NCBI GenBank assembly: GCA_003116995.1 | Contig: BDSL01000044.1 | Span: forward strand, 496,001-560,000 | From: Yamagishiella unicocca | Lineage: Eukaryota; Chlorophyta; Chlorophyceae; Chlamydomonadales; Volvocaceae | Direction of reading: 5' to 3' | Length of the DNA stretch: 64,000 nucleotides | Part shown: positions 57,264 to 64,000 of the stretch, in pieces | Position numbering within the stretch: the first letter of the stretch is position 1 | How the letters are laid out: each line of letters opens with the position of its first letter | The notes under the pieces: model-generated | Told to the model about the DNA's origin: nothing | The model's database searches: none | The model's input: only the letters and a program-made list of their open reading frames with translations | Made by a program: the position numbers and the translations under genes

Positions 57264-57586
57264 GGTCACAAAACACAAACATTTAGCCGCGTAGGACAAA
57301 GCACATGCCGTCTTTATTGGATAAATTACAAGCTGGGCATTCTATGACAATTAACTTCAATTGACTTGGCACATTGCCAGTTGCTTCGGAACCACCTGGT
57401 TACGACACGTCAATGGACCGCACCGCTCGCAAGTTACGTACGTCCCATATACTTTCTTATTGTACGTGTTACTTTCGTGTTATTTTCTTACGAGGTTGAG
57501 CTTGTGGTATTCACTCACGGCGCCGACTCAAGGAGGCACCACCAGAGGACAAAAGCTTTGTTCTGCGCCTACATAGCGATACAAGG
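57264..57586. promoter_or_regulatory. Divergent promoter region, RanBPM-like / TMEM14
   Basis: 323 bp separate two divergent ATGs supported by conserved protein starts. It is AT-rich compared with flanking exons, with no TATA box at a standard distance that I can identify. It must contain both 5' UTRs. Confidence 0.5.
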
Positions 57587-58981
57587 ATGGCCCCCAGTGG
57601 CGAGGTGCATCTCGACATCGCGCTGTCAGCGCTCACAAGTCTGGGCGGCATCATGGGCTACGTGCGCAAGAAGTCGTTGCCATCGGTGGGTGGTTACCGC
57701 ATCAGGGCGTCACTGCTTCCATGAGTGAATACTCACCTATATTCCAACCTATTCCTGTGCAGCTTTTGGGTGGACTCACGTTTGGAGTGGCATTCGGCGC
57801 CACCGCTTACATCATCCAGGTAGGTGACAGCGCAGTATGCGCCGAGTTCGCGCAGCCACCGCCCCATTGATCCGGCAACAATATAGATGTAGGGCGTCGT
57901 TGCCATCCCCGTTTTTCAATCACCTCAACGGAGCGAGGAAACGGCTGGTACTCCAGTTGCACCTGTGCTTTGTCCATGTGCCTTCCCCAACTAAAGTAAT
58001 ACGCCATAGCAGCGTGTGTACGCAAGTCGTACCCACGTCTCAAAGCGGCCACACAATCACTAGGGGCCATACCCATGGCAGGGACCGCCGACGATGCGCA
58101 GGTTCGGTTTGCACCCATGCGGCAGTCCTCGCTATCACCCAACGCCCAATGCAGAGAGGGTAGAGATTGCCCGAATCTGCAAGACATGACCTGCGATGTG
58201 ATACTAGCGCCCTGCTGTACGGCCGATATGGCCTTCTGGTCACTTATAAGAGGAGAAACAGGAGGGCACACATAACATTCGGGTGTAGTTCGCTGAACAG
58301 GCAAAGCGTCCCGACATTCTTTGTGAACAAGTATACGATAATCGCGGTGGTGGTGGTGGTGGTGTGTCCTTGTGGAATTGGTGGTGAGAGGACGTAGTTA
58401 AAGCCGCAAGGCCACCGCCGACACTGCGGTGGGGATGGGTCCTACGAGCCCCGTTTAGTAGCCACCCTCTCGCTGATCGGGATGAGGTGGGCCCATCGGC
58501 AACTGATGCCGCATGCTCAACCTGATAATGGGTTATAAGGCACGGGCTTTCCCGGGCGGCAGGGAAGTAGTAGCTACAGCAGTATTGGTAGCATGCCTCA
58601 CAAGGACACGCAGCAGCCCGCAGTTGCTACATGTTGTTACCCCTCAGCATTTTCACCCCTCAACCCCTATATGGATCTTTTACAACTGTTATTATGAGTA
58701 AGCACGTCCATGTTCCTGCCGTTCCTATCTGGTGCCCCTTCACCTGTTGACCCTCACCTCCAACATTGCCCCGTGCACCTTGCCTCCCTTGTGTCCTTAT
58801 CCGACAGACCCATGATGCTTTGGTGGGGCACAGCGTTGGCTGCGCCACGTCAGCCCTGATGGCTACAATGATGGGTATGCGGCTGGCCAAGACAAAGAAG
58901 ATTATGCCGTCGGGCATCCTGACGGGTACAGGTATATTGGGCCTGATGTACCACGCCCATAAGGCTCGCCAATGGTCATAA
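57587..58981 (+). CDS. TMEM14-family small membrane protein
   Basis: Three exons (57587-57685, 57763-57819, 58808-58981) join in phase 0 to 109 residues, the usual family length. Seen: SLGGIMGYVRKKSLPSLLGG, LTFGVAFGATAYIIQ, CATSALMATMMGMRLAKTKK, IMPSGILTGTGILGLMYH. Four short hydrophobic segments with Gly-rich packing and the G-YVRK-S-PSL motif define TMEM14 (UPF0136). The family includes mitochondrial TMEM14C, linked to haem precursor transport, and plant FAX fatty-acid exporters. This short form has no obvious plastid transit peptide, so an ER or mitochondrial place is possible; that is inference. Intron 2 is unusually long for such a gene (988 nt) and contains no coding sequence that I can support. 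A TGTAA lies 177 nt after the stop. Confidence 0.92.
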
Positions 58982-59821
58982 GCAGTCGCGTTGTACAACA
59001 GTCGGGGCGTGGTTTCATGTCCACAACGCTTGGCTTGTGGGTTTCTAAGCGGTGGGCGTTGGCATTGGTGGCGTTTCCCTTGTACGAAGCGTTAGAGTTT
59101 TAGGGCGTTTCCTATGCTTGAGTTGCTTCGGATCGGCTGATGACGCTGCTGGTACGCTGTAATTACCCCTAACGTGCAAAGGGGTCAGGGATGCCTTCAT
59201 CCCTTACAGAGGATAATATAAAATGTACGATTTCAGGACTAGGCAGAGTTATGCCCCGGGCGTGCAGGCTGATAAGCCCAGGTCTGGCGAACATCGTTGT
59301 TTCCATGCTTTTCAATTGCGTTTGGAGGCGAAGAGTTTGGTCTTCGGTGCAAGCCGACCCAGGTCGTGTTAGCCATCGCCGCGCGCTTACAGGTTTTCCA
59401 AGTCCTTTAATTTCAAGTGATATTCCTGTGAATATACTTCGACTGGCGACGATTCCACCGCAGGCAGTCTGACCTGCTTGTTGTGACTTCCTGAGTGAGG
59501 AAGGACATTTGGGTTGATTTCGCCAATTGGGGTGTAATTACTAGTCAACGCTGTTGTGTAATTATAATAAGGGTTGAGGAAGGCGTTTATGATGTGACAT
59601 TTGGTGCAACGGCCCCGTACACAAGGGCCTCTTTATAGCTGAAGCGCCATTTGTGATCTTTTCCTTTTAGTCCTTACTTCTACGTTTTGCATAGCTGGTA
59701 TTGTCAATTGGGCCGCAGCGTATTCTATTGTACGCCCCACGTCAGCAGCCGATCCTCTTGCCGGCGCGTTCTGCAACGTCGCCCTCGCCCTGAGCTACTT
59801 CGTGTTCTGCTTTCAAACATA
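58982..59821. other. Spacer between TMEM14 and pyrophosphatase genes
   Basis: Contains the TMEM14 3' UTR with TGTAA at 59158-59162, and the pyrophosphatase promoter. From about 59160 the DNA is AT-richer than average; further TGTAATTA motifs occur at 59531 and 59553. No exon is supported. Confidence 0.5.
59158..59162 (+). terminator. Candidate TGTAA poly(A) signal for TMEM14
   Basis: First TGTAA after the stop at 58981, in the usual range for algal 3' UTRs. Confidence 0.5.
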
Positions 59822-60966
59822 ATGTCTTTCTACAGGTGCGAAACCACTTCTCAACGCCCGGGATTCTTGTAAGCTATCTAGAACAGCGGGCGCACCGCAG
59901 CAACGGCGCACTACCCCGCGCCTCGACTAAGCCAGGATGCGCTGAACTGACTGGCAGCTGGCTTTGCTTCGCAGGGGTACAGCTTCCCACCCTTGGCACG
60001 ATCTGCACCCAGGCAACGACGCGCCTACCGTCGTCAACTGCGTGATTGAAATCCCTCGCGGCTCGAAGGTCAAGTATGAGCTTGACAAGGACACCGGTCT
60101 ATGCTTCGTGGACCGTATCCTCTACTCCTCGGTGGTGTATCCCCACAACTACGGCTTTGTGCCGAAGACGCTTTGCGAGGATGGCGACCCGCTGGACGTG
60201 CTAGTGCTGATGCAGGAGCCGGTCGTGCCGATGTGCTTCCTGCGGGTGAGCACGTTGCGATGCAGTATGGGGTTAAACGTACCACTGGATTTGAAGCGCG
60301 TGTGGGGCGCACGCTTTCTGGAGGGGACGGCTGGGTTAATCCTGGTACTTGTTGGGGCCACCTTCGGCTGTTGCACGCCTTCCACTCAGCTGTGGTGTAA
60401 CATCTGCTTGCAGGCAAAGCCTATCGGCGTCATGCAGATGCTTGACCAAGGCGAGCGCGACGACAAGCTCATTGCTGTCCACGCCGACGACCCGGAGTTC
60501 AAGGGCTTCACCGACATCAGCCAGTTGCCACCCCACCGCCTGGCCGAAATCAAGCGGTAAGTTCGACCGGCGCACGCGAGCGTTTCGTCCGTGATTGGTG
60601 CTGCCCCGTTGCCTGGTTTTCTTCCGGGCGGACATCCGAGGTTGTATGCATGCATCTGCGGTTTCATGTTTCATATCCCCACCTCACCCTTCAGCACCCT
60701 TGGACGTTCCCCATCCCGCAGCTTCTTCGAGGACTACAAGAAGAACGAGCACAAGGAGGTGATCGTGGACGACTTTCTGGGCTTTGAGGAGGCAAAGAAG
60801 GTCGTGAAGGACTCGTTGGTGAGTGCACGGTCCAGTGGTTGTCAATCCCTACCCAAACGGCGTGCGTTTTGCGCGTTCTTTACCTATCACCGTGTCCGTT
60901 GATCCCTTGCAGAACATGTACCAGGAGCACTACGTGCCCCGCAAGCTCCGGAATCTCTATGAGTAA
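59822..60966 (+). CDS. Soluble inorganic pyrophosphatase, family I
   Basis: Hydrolyses pyrophosphate to two phosphates, pulling biosynthetic reactions forward. Five exons join in frame to 192 residues: 59822-59835, 59975-60245, 60414-60556, 60722-60818, 60913-60966. Seen: [30 protein letters not shown] (active-site Glu, Lys and Tyr), [18 protein letters not shown], the metal-binding signature [31 protein letters not shown], and [20 protein letters not shown] with [13 protein letters not shown] near the C-terminus. It matches the short plant cytosolic type, without a plastid transit peptide. The first exon is only 14 nt (MSFY plus two bases). It is chosen because its phase and GTGCGA donor fit and because homologues start close to HPWHDL. 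A TGTAA lies 398 nt after the stop. Confidence 0.95.
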
Positions 60967-61361
60967 AAGATGCCACAGCAAGTCAAGTTGACGGTTGCCG
61001 TTCGCGCCAAGGCTTTCTTGACGAATGCCAGAGTTATGACTTCCCACCGCTGTGATGTGGCGATTGGGCATTAACAGCTATGGTGGCAGCGGTGACAGTT
61101 GCCAATTGGCGTCCGTTGGCATGTCTTGCGTCACTGGCTTTGGGTTCGGACGAGGTTTAAATGTGGGTATGACTCGGGATATGCTTGGAAACTGCGGGAG
61201 CGTTATGCAATTTTCAGCTGTTGCATGGTGGAGTTGCGATTTGCTGACCACGACCTTAACATTGGCCCCAACAAGGGTCGACATGCTGACTATTGACTGC
61301 AGCGAAACACAGCTGTATTCGCATGCTGCGTAGTACGCAGTGCCTGGTGTGCTGTTTCGAG

Positions 61362-61366
61362 TGTAA
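61362..61366 (+). terminator. Candidate TGTAA poly(A) signal for the pyrophosphatase
   Basis: TGTAA 396 nt after the stop codon; the nearest clear match on the plus strand. Confidence 0.45.
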
Positions 61367-62015
61367 TTCGGATGTGTTCAGATAAGCTGCTTTCATTTAT
61401 CAGAGCTTGACTTCTCATGCCACGTGGCGCCACGTCATCCCTTTGCTCCAATGCCCTGACGGCTACCGCGCAGCCGCCATGCTACGCATAGGCATGACGT
61501 TTGAGAAGATCCTAGTTAACACCTATCGAACAGCGGGATGGGGAAGCAGAAATAGGTTGTGCCTAAGATCTCTCGAGAAGACTCGAGAAGATCTCAGCAT
61601 GGCACGGCACGACACCTCAGTGGGCGCATATGACGAAACGCGGGTATAGTGTTTTGTAGGCGTAACCATTCCCAACCAATGGCGGCTTGCGTGGGGATGG
61701 CATAAACCACCAGATGACTGGAGGTACACAGAAGCAGCGAAGAGGGGACGGAATAGCTGAGACAGGGACTGACAGGGCAGTACCTGACAGCGTCCCAACC
61801 GCTTCACCACGCGTGTGTGATGTGTGACGTCAAGAGGACCATGACCCAATAGTCAGAAAACCAAGGGTCCTTGTTCATGGGGACAAGGCTGGTATCCTGC
61901 CTTTACAACGGCTTCAATCGGTCCCAAAGGGTTTAACTACTGCCTGCAGCAGGAGGTATGCATGCTCGATTGTGTATGCCCGCATTCTCCGAGCGTTCTG
62001 TCACACTGTAACCCG

Positions 62016-62045
62016 CCCTGCCCTGCCCTGCCCTGCCCTGCCCTG
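62016..62045. repeat. CCCTG pentanucleotide microsatellite
   Basis: Six perfect tandem copies of CCCTG in spacer DNA. Confidence 0.95.
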
Positions 62046-62581
62046 CCCTTTACCTATTGCATGCAATTGCACGGTATGCTCGTCTTGATTGCGTCAGATG
62101 GTATATGTCCGCGCTGTCCGAGTGTTACGGCATACTATACCCTGCCCTTTAGCTCATGGCGGCGTATCCAGCTTTGCAGGGATGAAATTCATCTATGGCG
62201 CATTGACAAACGGAAATGCTTGCGACATATATATTTTCACCTATTTGCATCTGCAGGCGCATGAAAACGAAGGATTAATGCGAAGAACGCCTCGATTGAG
62301 GCCAACATCGGTAATATGTTATATAACACAACGGGGATATCGTACGCCAATGTCGTACCTCAACGCAGTGGTAAAATAAACATGCTTAGACCCACACACG
62401 ATTACGAATAGACGACGCGATCACGAGCGCTCTGAATACGTAACTTTACAAGGTGCAAACATACGTCTTACCTCTTTGCGGGCATTTCATGCGCTCCTAT
62501 TGGGATGTCCGCAAAAAATCGGAATACATCTACTAAGCAGCTTTTATAATCCTAGGCTTTAAGGCATCACGCTACTTGCGG

Positions 62582-62950
62582 CTACGGAGGCAGGACTGCA
62601 TCTGACCTCGAGGCCATGGAAGACTCCTCACGAGCTTGGGCGGTGAGCCTTGCGACGGAAGGATTCTGATTTGCCGCACAAGCCTTACATTCGGGGAAAT
62701 GCGCGGCTGCAGAGCATCTGCGTCGAGACAAAAGGCACATCATGTTCCTCGGAACACAAGTCCCAACAATGTGACAGCATGTCTTAGCACAAATCCACGT
62801 GATAATTAGCTTCTGCTTTGCCTTATGATGCATCCATGTGCTACATACGCTTTTGGCTTTCCACATGTTGCCAACATGCGGCTCGAAGGAAGTACGCTTG
62901 TTGCACTTGCCCTTCCTATCGCCGCTAGTGCCATCGAAGTTGGACTGGTC
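62582..62950 (-). CDS. Cys-rich open frame of unknown status
   Basis: An open frame of about 120 codons ending in TAG at 62582. It has no ATG at its upstream end, so it would need a 5' exon, and it could be a remnant. It encodes spaced Cys and His residues (WICAKTCCHIVGTCV, ECKACAANQN) and a basic segment GDRKGKCNKRTSFEPHVGN. Such patterns can be zinc-binding, but I match it to no family. Chance openness in this less GC-rich stretch is a real alternative. Confidence 0.2.
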   Translation of the reverse strand, partial: DQSNFDGTSGDRKGKCNKRTSFEPHVGNMWKAKSVCSTWMHHKAKQKLIITWICAKTCCHIVGTCVPRNMMCLLSRRRCSAAAHFPECKACAANQNPSVARLTAQAREESSMASRSDAVLPP

Positions 62951-63033
62951 CACGTACCTTGCCCTGAAAAGCAGTAACTTTACGTTGCCTTTTGCGTTGC
63001 CTTTCGCGCCCCTTCATTTGCTTACCCCACCAG

Positions 63034-64000
63034 TCCGCTAGCCTGCCCCCGGCGAACCGCCTAAACTCACCACGGACGGCCAACGGCAATGGTTTTCAGC
63101 CTGTTGTCACGGAGGCATGGGGTGAAGCGGGGCCGCCGGCGTCGCACTTCCTCCCCGACATTCGCGAGCATCCATCCCGTCAAAGCCAACAACGGCCTAC
63201 GGCACTTTACACTCTTCCACCTGAGGTGCCCTCACCCGATGCTCTTCGTGGCGAGGCTCGCATTCGTGGCTTGAAGAATGAGCTGGTTACGGCGAGGAAC
63301 CGCTTCGAGCAAGAGATTCAGGTAAGGCGGGGTGATGGTGCTTGTCTTGCACACGCCACGGATTGGGCATTGGGACAATCGTAGGTGCGAAGTGTGAAGG
63401 GGAGCTCAGTATGAAGTTTTGGGGCGAAGTTAGAAGCAGGAACAGCTGATGACAGCATTCGCCGGCAGGGAAGCTAGATGGAAGTTCAGGGGTTTATAGC
63501 CGGTTTATAGCCGGCACCTGAGTTCCCAAGCTCGACCGCCAGCATGACAAGTAGAGGGGGGTAGTTGTGGGGGGCAGGTTATGAAGCAGGCCGTACATGG
63601 ACTATGCATACGGCTGCTCTTCCCGTCTTCCCTTTGTGCTGCATGCTAAAAGCTGCGACACCCTCGGCGTGTGTCTTGGCCGGTATCCAATATCTGCCCC
63701 TGCCCCGGCCCCCGCCTGCGATATCCCTCCCCACAGAGCAAAGATCAGGAGAATCAGAAACTTCGAGAGTACATTGAGCAGCAGCGCGAGCTCATCAGTT
63801 CACAAAAAGTGAAGATCCGCGAGCTAGAGCGCAATGTGGCTGAAATCACGCGCACAGCCGCCACTCAGGTAGTTGCTGGCAGCGAGTCCCTAGAAGGCAC
63901 CCCGTGCTCTTAGAAATGCACCACGGTCAGCGACGTGACTGTCGACCTTTGCCAGCTGACATTGGGATACTACACAACAAGCCAGCCATATGAAGAAATG
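63034..64000 (+). CDS. Coiled-coil protein, 5' part, truncated by window end
   Basis: Two exons are visible: about 63034-63321 and 63737-63868, joined in phase 0, with a GTAGTT donor after the second. The first encodes a Pro-rich start and then DALRGEARIRGLKNELVTAR; the second SKDQENQKLREYIEQQREL and KIRELERNVAEITRTAATQ. Heptad spacing of Leu/Ile with many Glu, Arg and Gln indicates a long coiled coil. No start codon is assigned: the first exon's acceptor (CCCCACCAG at 63025-63033) implies an upstream exon. The family is not recognised; cytoskeletal or ciliary coiled-coil proteins are common in such algae, but nothing here proves that. Confidence 0.6.

Larger units (their letters stand above)
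60967..63033. other. Spacer before the right-edge coiled-coil gene
   Basis: Holds the pyrophosphatase 3' UTR (TGTAA at 61362-61366), a CCCTG microsatellite (62016-62045), an imperfect palindrome built on GATCTCTCGAGA (61566-61597), and a Cys-rich minus-strand frame (62582-62950). The 5' exon of the coiled-coil gene may also lie here. Nothing else is supported. Confidence 0.45.

Overview
The window is nuclear DNA of a green alga, most likely from the Chlamydomonas/Volvox group (Chlamydomonadales). The signs are GC-rich, intron-dense genes with short GT(G/A)(A/C)G donors and pyrimidine-C-AG acceptors, TGTAA poly(A) motifs, Ala/Gly/Gln-rich protein tails, short TTTTAGGG-like motifs, and proteins of plant/algal type. 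Species cannot be fixed from the sequence alone. No organellar, bacterial, rRNA, CRISPR or intact transposon sequence was seen. Gene models were built by hand from reading frames, splice sites and intron phase; coordinates given as one span cover exons plus introns.

Layout, left to right. 1-2627 (-): 5' part of an unrecognised algal gene running off the left edge. 3267-3450: frameshifted ankyrin-like fragment. 3905-6746 (-): tRNA-dihydrouridine synthase. 7024-9859 (+): leucine-carboxyl-methyltransferase-like SAM methyltransferase, divergent from the former. 12134-20016 (+): complete 16-exon STT3 oligosaccharyltransferase. 22103-26162 (-): glycerol-3-phosphate dehydrogenase with a tail-anchor-like C-terminus, divergent from 27083-31246 (+), aspartate aminotransferase with a probable mitochondrial presequence. 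34522-38585 (-): AGC/PKG-like protein kinase with a large insertion in its N-lobe. 41086-51854 (-): a 2003-residue membrane protein with a degenerate receiver domain, a class III cyclase-like domain lacking most catalytic residues, and a tail of about 1490 low-complexity residues. 53336-57263 (-): RanBPM-like SPRY-LisH-CTLH-CRA protein, divergent from 57587-58981 (+), a TMEM14-family membrane protein. 59822-60966 (+): soluble inorganic pyrophosphatase. 63034-64000 (+): start of a coiled-coil protein cut by the right edge.

The genes are mostly unrelated housekeeping or signalling genes, as is usual in a nuclear genome. Three divergent pairs share short upstream regions (280, 920 and 323 bp). 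The GPDH/AAT pair both serve redox-shuttle chemistry, and the cyclase-like and kinase genes lie in tandem.

The most unusual points are: (1) families of similar sequences recurring inside introns of unrelated genes, several ending exactly at a splice site, which resembles introner-type intron gain; (2) the pseudo-receiver/pseudo-cyclase protein; (3) the membrane-anchored GPDH; (4) the kinase N-lobe insertion of about 150 residues.
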